A DNA stretch of 64,000 bases from Anaerolineae bacterium (GCA_022843385.1 JALHNT010000026.1:1-64000); one strand, 5' to 3'; positions 9,683 to 18,638 are shown, counted from the first letter of the stretch. The notes: generated from the sequence alone by a model not told the origin. Numbers and translations are program-made.

Positions 9683-9733
9683 AGTGGTTTTTTCCTGAAG
9701 GTGGAGCCACAACGGACTCCGATCATGCAATAA

Positions 9734-10963
9734 TTACGAAAGAATAATCACCGTATCGAACGGATCACGGCTGGCTTCCGGAATGGTGATGACGACCTTG
9801 CCCTCGCTGCGGATCAACGCCAGCGCCGCGCCACCCTGGAGCAGGCGAGCCGAAGTGATGCCCTCCGGCACACCGGTCAGCGTCACCGAATCGCTGATGT
9901 AATCCAGCACATGGACATAATGGATGTCGCCTCTGCGCGTGCTGACGCTGACATTCGTCGGCGCGATGACCCCCCGGCGCGTGCCATAGATCGACTCGCC
10001 ATTGGCTTTCAGCCAGTCACCGACCCCACGCAGGCGTTCGATTTCAACCGGATTGATGAGTCCCTCGGCATTCGGGCCGACGTTGAGCAGATAATTGGCC
10101 CCGACGCTGGCGCTGCGAGCCAGCAGATGCACCAGATGGCGCGTCGATTTGGTGTTGTGATCCGCCGCGCTGAAGCCCCAGTGATCGTTGATGGTCATGC
10201 ACACTTCCAGCGGATAGTCATAAATCCGCGACTCGTTGAAGCCAGCCGTGTTCATCCCCGGCAAGTCCTGCTCGAAGTTCTGCACATCCTCGCCGGGCAG
10301 CGGCTCGGCATGACGATTGTTGATGATGACGGCATGGGGCTGAAGCGTATGCACCATATCGTAGAGCTTATCGTATTCGAACGAACCGCCGGCCTGAAAG
10401 TAAGCATTGCTCTCATCAATCGGATGCCGCGGCCAGTCGCCATCGAACCACATACAGGCGATCTCGCCGTAGTTGGTGCAGAGTTCGCGTACCTGCCCGT
10501 GCAGGAAATCGAGATAATCCGACCACGCCAGCCCACTCTCCTGACGGAAGCGATAAGCCGGGTGATGCCAGTCCAGCAGCGAGCTGTAGAAACCCAACTG
10601 CACCTGACCATTGCGGGCGCAGGCCTCGGCCAGTTCGCCGATTGGGTCGCGCTGGAACGGCGTGTTGGTGATCTTGTAGTCGCTCAAGGCGGTGTCGTAC
10701 AGGCTGAAGCCATCGTGATGACGGGTGATGATGACGATGTATTTCTGCCCGGCGTCCGCCGCAACGCGCACCCATTCGTCCGCATTGAATTTCACCGGAT
10801 TAAATTGCGGGACAAGTTTCTCATATTCTGAGACCGGAATGCGGTCGGTGTGCATGACCCATTCCTGCTTGGCGATGATGGCATAGATGCCCCAACAGAT
10901 CATCATCCCAAAGCGCTTGTCCTGAAAGGCGTTCAATCCCGCTTGTGAAGCCTGCATGGTCAT
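9734..10963 (-). CDS. GH29 alpha-L-fucosidase paralogue with altered FIHWG motif (tandem copy 2)
   Basis: GH29 family protein of 409 residues, very similar to copy 3 (11152-12381). The conserved FIHWG motif reads MICWG here: the codon is TGT (Cys) where the sisters have CAC (His). In characterised GH29 enzymes this His contacts fucose, so activity or specificity may be changed. The HHDGF segment and the CMWFDGDWPR nucleophile segment are intact and the frame is unbroken. The start at 10963 has AGGA nine bases upstream. There is a 188-base gap to the upstream gene holding hairpin repeats and a 17-base inverted repeat. Confidence 0.92.
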   Translation of the reverse strand: MTMQASQAGLNAFQDKRFGMMICWGIYAIIAKQEWVMHTDRIPVSEYEKLVPQFNPVKFNADEWVRVAADAGQKYIVIITRHHDGFSLYDTALSDYKITNTPFQRDPIGELAEACARNGQVQLGFYSSLLDWHHPAYRFRQESGLAWSDYLDFLHGQVRELCTNYGEIACMWFDGDWPRHPIDESNAYFQAGGSFEYDKLYDMVHTLQPHAVIINNRHAEPLPGEDVQNFEQDLPGMNTAGFNESRIYDYPLEVCMTINDHWGFSAADHNTKSTRHLVHLLARSASVGANYLLNVGPNAEGLINPVEIERLRGVGDWLKANGESIYGTRRGVIAPTNVSVSTRRGDIHYVHVLDYISDSVTLTGVPEGITSARLLQGGAALALIRSEGKVVITIPEASRDPFDTVIILS

Positions 10964-10988
10964 GATGATCGATCCTGTGTAGGATTGG

Positions 10989-11005
10989 GTATCGGATACC
11001 GATAC
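10989..11005. promoter_or_regulatory. Inverted repeat GTATCGG-ATA-CCGATAC upstream of fucosidase copy 2
   Basis: A perfect 7-base inverted repeat with a 3-base spacer, 26 bases upstream of the GH29 start at 10963. It could be a repressor operator for an internal promoter or a hairpin in the mRNA leader. No clear promoter boxes accompany it, so the role is open. Confidence 0.4.
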
Positions 11006-11031
11006 ATGAAATGTCGAGTTTTTCACCCGCT

Positions 11032-11133
11032 GCGGACGGGCCATTGCCCGTCCCTACGGGAAATCTGGTGATCGCGGGGACACACCAATGGCGTGTCCAC
11101 CGTGTTGTAGGGACACCCAACGGGGTGTCCGCC
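11032..11133. repeat. Cluster of three REP-like hairpins
   Basis: Three palindromes in a row in the gap between two fucosidase genes: GGACGGGCCATTGCCCGTCC at 11034-11053 followed by CTAC, a GGACACACCAATGGCGTGTCC-type stem at 11078-11098, and GTAG plus GGACACCCAACGGGGTGTCC at 11107-11130. The stems differ in sequence but remain self-complementary, and the centre is CAATGG or CAACGG in each. A GTAGGGCGTCCG half-unit follows at about 11139-11150. Confidence 0.8.
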
Positions 11134-11151
11134 GCAATGTAGGGCGTCCGA

Positions 11152-12381
11152 TTACGTCAGCACGAGCACCGTATCGAACGGGTCGCGACTGGCTTCCGGG
11201 ATGGTGACGACGACCTTGCCCTCGCTGCGCGTCAACGCCAGCGCCGCGCCACCCTGGAGCAAACGGACAGAAGTGATGCTCTCCGGCACACCGGTCAGCG
11301 TCACCGAATCGCTGATGTAATCCAGCACATGGACATAATGGGTATCGCCCTTGCGCGTGCTGACGCTCACACCGGTCGGCGGGATGACCCCCTTGCGCGT
11401 GCCGTAGATCGACTCGCCGTTGGCCTTCAGCCACTTGCCCACCCCGCGCAAGCGGTCGGCGTGCTGCGGGACGATTTCGCCCAACGCCGTCGGGCCGACA
11501 TTGAGCAGGAAATTCCCGCCGACGCTGGCGCTGCGAACCAGCAGATGCACCAGATGGCGCGTCGATTTGGTGTTGTGGTCATTGGCGCTGAAGCCCCAGT
11601 GATCGTTGATCGTCATGCACACTTCCAGCGGGTAGTCGTAAATGGTCGACTCATTGAAGCCGGCCGCGTTCATCCCTGGCAAGTCCTGCTCAAAGTTCTG
11701 GATGTCCTCGCCCGGCAGCGGCTCGGCATGACGGTTGTTGATGACGACAGCCTGAGGTTGCAGCGTGTGGATCATGTCAAAAAGTTTCTCGTATTCAAAC
11801 GAGCCGCCCGCCTGAAAGTAGGCGTTGCTCTCGTCAATGGCGTGGCGCGGCCAGTCGCCATCGAACCACATGCAGGCGATCTCGCCGTAATTCGTACACA
11901 GTTCGCGCACCTGACCGTGCAGGAAATCCAGATAATCCGACCACGCCAGCCCACTCTCCTGACGGAAGCGATAAGCCGGGTGATGCCAGTCCAGCAGTGA
12001 GCTGTAGAAGCCCAGCTTGACGTTGCCATTGCGGGCGCAGGCATCGGCCAGTTCGCGGATCGGGTCGCGCTTGAATGGGGTGTTAGTGATCTTGTAGTCG
12101 CTCAAGGCGGTGTCATACATGCTGAAGCCGTCGTGATGCCGGCTGGTGATGACCATATACTTCTGCCCGGCGTCGGCAGCGATGCTCACCCATTCGTCGG
12201 CGTTAAACTTGACCGGATTGAACTGGGGGGCGAGCTTCTCATATTCTGATACGGGAATGCGGTCGGTATGCATCACCCATTCCTGCTTGGCGATGATCGC
12301 ATACAATCCCCAGTGGATGAACATGCCAAAGCGAATATCCTGGAACCCGTTCAATCCCTGTTGTGAAGCCTGTTTTGCCAT
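11152..12381 (-). CDS. GH29 alpha-L-fucosidase (tandem copy 3)
   Basis: Cytoplasmic GH29 enzyme of 409 residues, the first glycosidase transcribed after the sugar-binding protein. The full motif set is present: FGMFIHWGLY, SRHHDGF and CMWFDGDWPR. The sequence is nearly the same as copy 2 through most of its length, including the ending RDPFDTV. The start at 12381 is set by AGGAAG seven bases upstream; upstream codons back to 12429 do not match the family. Of the three tandem copies this one keeps the canonical motifs and resembles copy 2 most, so it is the best candidate for the parental gene. Confidence 0.94.
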   Translation of the reverse strand: MAKQASQQGLNGFQDIRFGMFIHWGLYAIIAKQEWVMHTDRIPVSEYEKLAPQFNPVKFNADEWVSIAADAGQKYMVITSRHHDGFSMYDTALSDYKITNTPFKRDPIRELADACARNGNVKLGFYSSLLDWHHPAYRFRQESGLAWSDYLDFLHGQVRELCTNYGEIACMWFDGDWPRHAIDESNAYFQAGGSFEYEKLFDMIHTLQPQAVVINNRHAEPLPGEDIQNFEQDLPGMNAAGFNESTIYDYPLEVCMTINDHWGFSANDHNTKSTRHLVHLLVRSASVGGNFLLNVGPTALGEIVPQHADRLRGVGKWLKANGESIYGTRKGVIPPTGVSVSTRKGDTHYVHVLDYISDSVTLTGVPESITSVRLLQGGAALALTRSEGKVVVTIPEASRDPFDTVLVLT

Positions 12382-12655
12382 AGTCGTTCTTCCTTGTGTG
12401 CCTGCATGAGTAGTCCCACCTGGCTCCATCGGCCAGCGGGATTGAGTGCTGTTGTCTGGGTTGGGTCAGACGCCCTGTGCATGGATTGAGGAGCTGAGAA
12501 CTAGATGGGGCTGCGTCCCCTCCTGTCGAAGAGAACGCAGCCGGAACAAACGGCGGAGCGACTAGTGGGCTGACCGCCGTGATTTGATGACTGAACCTCA
12601 TGATAACAGCGTGAAAATAGAGGTTGTGACCCGTCAATTCACGATAGTCGTCCCA

Positions 12656-14344
12656 CTAGCCGCCTTCTTGCTGAATCTGCTGGGTGTCAACCGCACCCAT
12701 CTGAGTCGTGTAGGCTTCCTGCATGATTTCCAGCAGGCGTGGCAGACCCATCGCTTCGAGCTGCGCCATGTAGTTGCCCCACTCGGCATCCACGTCGGCG
12801 TTGCCGATGATGAAGTTGGCCTTCATCTCATCGACATAGGTTTCAATCGCCAGCCGCAGATCGGCGATCTCTCGCTGCTGATCTTCCGAGAGAGTCAGCG
12901 GCGGGATCAGCCGCTCAACCGGCGGCGCATAGGGCAGCATGTTCTCATTCGTGGCCTTGAACAGCAGCGTCTCGATGTATTCGCCGTCGGCATTCTGACC
13001 GAGGCGGAATTCGGACGTGCGGTACTGGATGGCGGCCTGCTGCCAGGTCTGGTTCTGGATGCCCTCGGTCCATTGGCTCAGGTTGTCATAGATCGCCGGT
13101 TTACCATCAATGCCCAGCATACCTTCGCTGGCCGGTACCCAGTCCACACCCTCTTCGCCGAACACATTGCGGATGGTCGATTCAAAGCTGTACATGAAGT
13201 CGCCCAGGCGGAAGGCAGCTTCGGGATTCTCGGCGGCGCTGGTGATAACCCAGCCACCTGGCTTGCCAATGCCCCAGGGGGCGTAAGCCGCGCTGCGGAA
13301 GCCATTCGGCCCTTCCAGAACCGGGACGTTGACCCAGTGTTCCAGTCGTCCACCATCAGCGACGAAGACGACCTCGGCGAACATGCCCGGCCAGCCGCCG
13401 GGGGTCGCGCCCAGGATGTTGATGTCGGCATTATTCGCCAGCGTGCGGATCTGCGAATTGTCCTGGGTGAAGGCGTTGGGGTCGATCAGTCCTTCAGCGT
13501 ACAACCGCTGCATAAACTTCAGACCTTCGGCATAACCCGGTTGGGCATAAGCTGCCTGAATCTGACCATTTTCATCGAGGAGCAAGCGCTGCTGATTTAG
13601 GCTGGAGATGCGATCATAGTACACGAACGACTGCATGATGAATTCTTCCACCGTCTGATGCCAGCCGCCTTCGAGGATCATGGCCGACATCGGCACTTCG
13701 TCGGCGATGCCGTTGCCGTTCGGGTCCTGTTCCTTAAAGGCCTTCAGTACCTGGAAGAATTCTTCGGTGGTGGTCGGGATTTCCATGCCAACCGCGTCCA
13801 GCCAGGGCTGATAAATCCACATCTTCTGCGACAGGAAGCAGTGGAAGCATTCATTGATGTCCGGCAGGCCGTAGATATTGCCATCGGGGGCGGTGATCAG
13901 CGGCAGCAGATACGGACGTTCTTCATAGAGCGCTCGCTTCGACCAGAAACCGTACTGCTCGATCAGGCCGTTCAGCGGCAGGAACGCGCCTTCGGCACCC
14001 TGCTGGGCCTGCACACCGGGGTCAATCGAGAAGCCCGCCAGCACATCCGGCAGCTCACCGCTCGCCAGCGTCAGGTTGAGCTTGGTCTGGGCGTCAGCCG
14101 AGGGGACAACCTCGATCTGGACATCGATGCCGGTCTGCGCTTCCAGCCACTCGGTATACTTGTTGCCATTGTTGTAGTCTTCGACGCCAGTCGTCTGCAC
14201 CATCAGAATGTTGATGGTCAGCGGCTCATTGACGATGGGGAGTTCCCCGGCCGGCGTTACCGCGACACCCTGTGCCTGCACCACGAAGGTCGTCATGACC
14301 AGCAGTGCGGCGAAAACAAGAGCCTTCGACCATTTATGACTCAT
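12656..14344 (-). CDS. Carbohydrate ABC transporter substrate-binding protein (LplA type)
   Basis: Extracellular solute-binding protein of 562 residues. The N-terminal signal peptide (KWSKALVFAALLVMTTFVVQAQG) ends at an AQA-like site without a lipobox Cys, so anchoring by a lipid is not predicted. The body resembles the large LplA/YtcQ-type oligosaccharide binders that work with LplB and LplC permeases, which are the next two genes upstream. GGAGA lies seven bases before the ATG at 14344. The ligand is probably an oligosaccharide bearing fucose and/or rhamnose, judged by the downstream glycosidases. A 274-base gap separates it from the first fucosidase gene; I see no clear terminator there. 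Confidence 0.92.
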   Translation of the reverse strand: MSHKWSKALVFAALLVMTTFVVQAQGVAVTPAGELPIVNEPLTINILMVQTTGVEDYNNGNKYTEWLEAQTGIDVQIEVVPSADAQTKLNLTLASGELPDVLAGFSIDPGVQAQQGAEGAFLPLNGLIEQYGFWSKRALYEERPYLLPLITAPDGNIYGLPDINECFHCFLSQKMWIYQPWLDAVGMEIPTTTEEFFQVLKAFKEQDPNGNGIADEVPMSAMILEGGWHQTVEEFIMQSFVYYDRISSLNQQRLLLDENGQIQAAYAQPGYAEGLKFMQRLYAEGLIDPNAFTQDNSQIRTLANNADINILGATPGGWPGMFAEVVFVADGGRLEHWVNVPVLEGPNGFRSAAYAPWGIGKPGGWVITSAAENPEAAFRLGDFMYSFESTIRNVFGEEGVDWVPASEGMLGIDGKPAIYDNLSQWTEGIQNQTWQQAAIQYRTSEFRLGQNADGEYIETLLFKATNENMLPYAPPVERLIPPLTLSEDQQREIADLRLAIETYVDEMKANFIIGNADVDAEWGNYMAQLEAMGLPRLLEIMQEAYTTQMGAVDTQQIQQEGG

Positions 14345-14496
14345 TATCCAGTCTCCTTCAAACAACTAAAAATGTCTTGATTGACGAAAAGTTTCATTCC
14401 AGTCTGGCTGAATAGCGCTTCTCCTTTCCCTCACTTACTGTTGAATTTGAAGCAGGCGGGGGATCAGGTATCCCGTCGCCGCGCCTCCGAACCCAC

Positions 14497-15426
14497 TTAC
14501 CCCTTGACCGCGCCCAGCGTAATGCCGGTGACAAAATACTTCTGCACCAGCGGGTAGATCATCATGACGGGCAGCGACGACACCACCAGCACGGTGAACT
14601 TCAATTGTTCCTTCAACCCCTGCTGGATTGCCATCTGCTTGATGTCCGACAGCATCGACAGATCGAGCTGGTTGAACACCAGGATTTCGCGCATGACGAG
14701 CTGCAACGGGAACATGTCCTTGCTGCTCAGGAAGATCAGCGCATAGAAGTATTGATTCCAGTGCCACACGCCGTAGAACAGGAACAGCACGGCGATGATC
14801 GGGCCGGAGAGTGGCAGCACCACTCGCAGCAAATATTGAATGTCGTTCGCCCCATCCAACTGCGCCGCTTCCAGCAGCTCTTCGGGGATGGATGAACGGA
14901 AAAACGAAATCGCAATCATCAGGTTCCAGGTGCTTAACGCCACCGGGATGATCAACGCCAGCCGCGAATTCAGCAGCCCCAGGTCGCGCACCACCAGGAA
15001 AAACGGGATCAACCCGCCATTGAACAGCAGCGGGAAGAAAAACAGGACGCCCAGGATGCGCCGCCCCGGCAGATCATTGCGCGACAGCGGATACGCCGCC
15101 AGCAGCGTCATGACCACGTTGACGATAGAGCCGACCACCGAGTAGAACACCGAATTCACGAACCCGCTGAGGATGGTGGGATGCTCAAAAATCTTCTGGT
15201 AACCAATCAGCGTCGGGCGCACCGGCCACAACACCACCTCGCCAGCCGTCACCGCTGCCGGTTCGCTGAACGAGGCCGCCAGCACATAAACCAACGGGTA
15301 AAGCACCGCGATCAGGATGATCGACAGGAACAGATAATTGAAGAAGCTGAAGATACGGTCACCGCGCGAGTCACGAATAGCCTGTGAGTTGCCGCGCTGC
15401 GTCATGCGTTGTGAAAGAACTGCCAT
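14497..15426 (-). CDS. Carbohydrate ABC transporter permease (LplC/YtcP type)
   Basis: Inner-membrane permease of 309 residues with about six hydrophobic helices, starting near FSFFNYLFLSIILIAVLYPL. The cytoplasmic coupling loop is EELLEAAQLDGANDIQYLLRVVLPLSGP, the EAA motif that contacts the ATPase. No ATPase gene is present in this operon, as is usual for such sugar importers that share an MsmX/MalK-type ATPase encoded elsewhere. It ends in the typical GAVKG tail. The gene lies 27 bases downstream of its partner permease. Confidence 0.95.
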   Translation of the reverse strand: MAVLSQRMTQRGNSQAIRDSRGDRIFSFFNYLFLSIILIAVLYPLVYVLAASFSEPAAVTAGEVVLWPVRPTLIGYQKIFEHPTILSGFVNSVFYSVVGSIVNVVMTLLAAYPLSRNDLPGRRILGVLFFFPLLFNGGLIPFFLVVRDLGLLNSRLALIIPVALSTWNLMIAISFFRSSIPEELLEAAQLDGANDIQYLLRVVLPLSGPIIAVLFLFYGVWHWNQYFYALIFLSSKDMFPLQLVMREILVFNQLDLSMLSDIKQMAIQQGLKEQLKFTVLVVSSLPVMMIYPLVQKYFVTGITLGAVKG

Positions 15427-15453
15427 TGCTCGCCCCCATCCTTAATTCGTTGG

Positions 15454-16437
15454 CTACCACAAACCTTCTTGACCCATGCGCTTGACCGCCCAGTTCGCCG
15501 TAACCACCAGCACCAGCGCGATCACCCCTTTGAACAATCCAATCGCCGTCGCATAGGAGAAATCGAGCGCGGTGGAGGCCAGCCCAATCTTGTAGACATA
15601 GGTATCGATGATCTCGGACACGCTGGTGTTGAGGGTGTTCTGCATCAGCAGGACTTTCTCAAAGCCGATGTTGAGGAAGTTGCCCAAATTCAGGATCAGC
15701 AGCATCGTCGTCACCGGCATGATCCCCGGCAGATCAATATGGCGAATGCGCTGGAGCCGCGACGCCCCATCGACCACTGCCGCTTCATGGAGCGAGGGAT
15801 CAATCGTCGTCAGCGCCGCCAGATAGATCACCGTTGCGAAGCCCATCCCTTGCCAGATGCCAGAACCCACATAGAGCGTCTGGAACCAGTTCGGATCATT
15901 GAGGATGTTGATCGGCTGACCGGTGAGCGCCATCGATATGCTGGAGATCACGCCGAAGCGTGGGTTGAAAAACTGGAGCAGCAGCCCGACCATGACCACC
16001 GTCGAAATGAAATACGGCGCATACGTGACCATCTGTACCAGTTTCTTGAACCAGATCACCCGCACCTGATTCAGACTGAGCGCCAGGATGATCGGGATGG
16101 GAAAGCCGGCGACCAGCGAATACAGCCCCAGCGTGAAGGTGTTCATGATGATGCGCCCGAACAGGTATGAGTCGAAGAAGCGCTGGAAGTTTTCCAACCC
16201 CACCCATTCGCTGCCCCACACACCGCCGCGCGCCGTGTAATCGCGGAAGGCGATCTGGGCCCCCAGCATCGGGACATAGTTGAAAACCAGGACAAAGGCC
16301 AACGGCAGAATCAGGAGCGCATAAAGCTGCCAGCGGCGGCGCATACGCATCAGCAAATGACTGAGGCTGCCCCGACGGCTGATCGGTTGTGTGATCGTAG
16401 CTTTGGCGTACCCGGTGACTTCAGTTGTCGCGCTCAT
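15454..16437 (-). CDS. Carbohydrate ABC transporter permease (LplB/YteP type)
   Basis: Permease of 327 residues pairing with the downstream LplC-type protein. Hydrophobic helices begin at about residue 38 (YALLILPLAFVLVFNYVPML), followed by the characteristic GAQIAFRDY segment. The EAA coupling loop is LHEAAVVDGASRLQRIRHIDLPGI. The C-terminus AVKRMGQEGLW is typical of the YteP group. The gene is separated from the regulator gene by only 21 bases, so regulator and importer are probably co-transcribed. Confidence 0.95.
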   Translation of the reverse strand: MSATTEVTGYAKATITQPISRRGSLSHLLMRMRRRWQLYALLILPLAFVLVFNYVPMLGAQIAFRDYTARGGVWGSEWVGLENFQRFFDSYLFGRIIMNTFTLGLYSLVAGFPIPIILALSLNQVRVIWFKKLVQMVTYAPYFISTVVMVGLLLQFFNPRFGVISSISMALTGQPINILNDPNWFQTLYVGSGIWQGMGFATVIYLAALTTIDPSLHEAAVVDGASRLQRIRHIDLPGIMPVTTMLLILNLGNFLNIGFEKVLLMQNTLNTSVSEIIDTYVYKIGLASTALDFSYATAIGLFKGVIALVLVVTANWAVKRMGQEGLW

Positions 16438-16458
16438 GTCTTTTGCCTGTCTCTTATG

Positions 16459-18543
16459 CTAACGGATGGGTCGTAACTCATGCATCGCCCGCAGGAATGC
16501 GAGGAAGCTCTCGTAAGGCACGTGATGGTTGATTTCGCCAGATACACCGCCAATCCAGCCGCCGGCAGCCAGCTTTGAACATAAATCGTTGATCTGCTGC
16601 GTGGCGCTGATCGCCAGCAGCGAGACTGGAATACCTCCCATGATGGTCAGCCTGCCCTGCCACTCCAGCTTCAAGCGAACCAGGTCGCTCAGTTCGGGAT
16701 GAGCCGGATACACCGCATCGATGCCCCAGGCATGGAGCAACGGTAAGGCGCTGTCCAGCTTCCCCGGTAGATAAACCACCGTCGGCAGATGATGCTCACG
16801 CGCTGGTTGCAGCAAGCGGCTCAAACGTTCCTGTAAAAAGGCTTGTAGTGCGGCTTCATCATAAAGCGGAAGCTGACCATTCGCCGGTTCAACCGTCACC
16901 AGCGCGAATATCAGATCATCACTGAAACGATCACACAACATTTGCGCCAGTTTGACCTGAAGATGCAGCGCGTCGTCGTCTTCACCTGGCAGCGACGGTT
17001 GCTCCTGGTCAGGGATCACCAGTGGGCCGAGTTCAATCGCCAGTCCAATCGAGGCGTTACGGGCGGCCTGGGCATAACGATCACAATAATCAATCGAGGC
17101 CAGCAGCGCGGCGAAATGGGACTGGCGGTTGGCTTTGTCACTCCACCGCTGCATGGGGAAACGACACAGGGCAGCCGTCGCGCCGGTGCGATAGGCCAAC
17201 TCGACCTGATCTTCGGCAGTAATCTGTGAAGCCCCCTCGATGGACTCCAGCAGCGGTTCACGTTCCAGCACATAGCGAAACAGGCGCTTGTTGCTGATAG
17301 CATAGTCACAGCGCAGGATGCGGTTTTCAGCCGGGGTGGTGCGTTGAAGCATCTGTTTGATTAGGAAGCGATCTGGGCGCTTGATCGGCATATCCAGCGC
17401 CGGGCGGTCGGGTTGGATGAACGGCGCGACTTTCGGCATCAGTTCAGCAAGGCGCTGCGCCGGGAGCGACGGCACAAGTTGCCCAAGCACCGAATCCATC
17501 CGGCGGTCAATGGCGAAAGGTTCAACCTGCCCGCCGCCACATGACTCGCGAACGATCAAACGGGTGGGCAGCATTACCGAGCGTGGACGTAAATGATCGT
17601 CGCTGTTGATGCGGTGCAGCAGCATTTGGGCGGCATTCACGCCGATGTCATAGGGCAGGGTATCGACGCAGGTCATGATCGAGGCGAAGCGCGAGTCCGG
17701 GTAGAAGTCTTCAAAACAGACCACCGCCACATCCTGCGGCACCCGCCGACCGAGCGCCTCCAGGGCGCACATGACGCCGATGGCGATCTCGTTATTGGCG
17801 GCCACGATAGCGCTGGTCTCGGCAGCCCGTTCCATCAGTTGGCAGGTGAATTGCGCCGCTGCCTCCCGTTGATATTCGCCCCAGCAGATGAGACGCGCGT
17901 CGATAGGAATCTGCGCGTTCGCCAGCGCCATGCAGTAACCGGCGACCCGTTCCGACGCGCTGGACGAGGTTTCGCGTCCGCTGACCATGGCGATATGCCG
18001 GTGTCCCAGCCGAATCAGATGGTCGGTCAGGGCATACGACCCGCTGATTGAGTCGCTGTACACGCTGTCCACCTGCCAGCGCGACGCCTGTGACTGACCG
18101 ATGAACACTGCCGGGATGCTGGTCGACTCGGCAGCCAAATGTCGCTCGGCATTCAGCATCCCCCGTTCCGACCGCCGCGTCAGGATCACCCCATCGACGC
18201 GCGTGAGCATCTGTCCCAGATAATGCAGGTGATCGTTATGCGGGCTGACCGAATTGGTGAGGATCAGGTGATAACCCTGGGTCTGGGCGCTGTGCTGCAC
18301 GCCGGTGGCGACGGCTGTCCAGTAATGATTCGTGAGTTCGGGGATCACCAGCGCGATGGTGTTGGTGCGTTTGCTGCGGAGGCTGCGCGCCTGGAGGTTA
18401 GGCTGAAAATCCAGCTCGGCAATCGCCTGTTGAACACGCGCACGGGTGTCCGGGCGCACATTGGGCGCACCGTTCAAGACCCGCGAGACCGTTCCTGCCG
18501 AGACACCAGCCAGTTCGGCGACATCAGCGATGGTAATTGCCAA
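16459..18543 (-). CDS. LacI-type regulator fused to a uroporphyrinogen-decarboxylase-like domain
   Basis: 694 residues, twice the normal LacI length. Residues 1-55 form the LacI helix-turn-helix (ITIADVAELAGVSAGTVSRVLNG). About 60-335 is a periplasmic-binding-like sensor ending in LPTRLIVRESCGGG. About 340-694 looks like a full-length member of the UROD/MtaA superfamily: NKRLFRYVLEREPLLE near its start, and at the end a pattern matching the URO-D finish (GIDAVYPAHPELSDL, MGGIPVSLLA, GGVSGEINHHVPYESFLAFL). The His-x-Cys zinc motif of MtaA-type methyltransferases is replaced by YLPGKL, so this part may sense rather than catalyse. The start codon is TTG at 18543; no in-frame ATG exists nearby. 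As the first gene of the operon it probably represses the promoter at 18610-18638. The domain assignment of the C-terminal half is by pattern recognition only. Confidence 0.82.
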   Translation of the reverse strand: MAITIADVAELAGVSAGTVSRVLNGAPNVRPDTRARVQQAIAELDFQPNLQARSLRSKRTNTIALVIPELTNHYWTAVATGVQHSAQTQGYHLILTNSVSPHNDHLHYLGQMLTRVDGVILTRRSERGMLNAERHLAAESTSIPAVFIGQSQASRWQVDSVYSDSISGSYALTDHLIRLGHRHIAMVSGRETSSSASERVAGYCMALANAQIPIDARLICWGEYQREAAAQFTCQLMERAAETSAIVAANNEIAIGVMCALEALGRRVPQDVAVVCFEDFYPDSRFASIMTCVDTLPYDIGVNAAQMLLHRINSDDHLRPRSVMLPTRLIVRESCGGGQVEPFAIDRRMDSVLGQLVPSLPAQRLAELMPKVAPFIQPDRPALDMPIKRPDRFLIKQMLQRTTPAENRILRCDYAISNKRLFRYVLEREPLLESIEGASQITAEDQVELAYRTGATAALCRFPMQRWSDKANRQSHFAALLASIDYCDRYAQAARNASIGLAIELGPLVIPDQEQPSLPGEDDDALHLQVKLAQMLCDRFSDDLIFALVTVEPANGQLPLYDEAALQAFLQERLSRLLQPAREHHLPTVVYLPGKLDSALPLLHAWGIDAVYPAHPELSDLVRLKLEWQGRLTIMGGIPVSLLAISATQQINDLCSKLAAGGWIGGVSGEINHHVPYESFLAFLRAMHELRPIR

Positions 18544-18591
18544 AAGACCACTCTTCTAAAAAGAAAATAACATTCATTAAAATCAATCCAT

Positions 18592-18604
18592 TGAATCGAT
18601 TTCA
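18592..18604. promoter_or_regulatory. Candidate LacI-family operator, near palindrome around AATCGATT
   Basis: The sequence TGAATCGATTTCA has a perfect AATCGATT centre with the CG core favoured by LacI-family proteins. It falls at or just after the transcription start expected from the promoter at 18610-18638. A similar ATTGAATCGAT occurs at about 25368-25378, upstream of the ATP-grasp gene. Confidence 0.5.
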
Positions 18605-18609
18605 TGCAG

Positions 18610-18638
18610 ATGATAGCCAGATTAAAACGGGTTGTCAA
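18610..18638 (-). promoter_or_regulatory. Sigma-70-type promoter of the lacI-led operon
   Basis: On the minus strand there is a perfect -35 TTGACA (18633-18638), a 17-base spacer, and a -10 TATCAT (18610-18615). The start would be near 18603, giving a leader of about 60 bases before the TTG start codon. Two palindromes, one at the -35 and one at +1, flank it. Confidence 0.75.

Noticed and set aside
12563..12659. Inverted words CTAGTGGG and CCCACTAG about 80 bases apart downstream of the binding-protein gene
   Set aside because: Only eight bases, no T run or other structure, so it may be chance.
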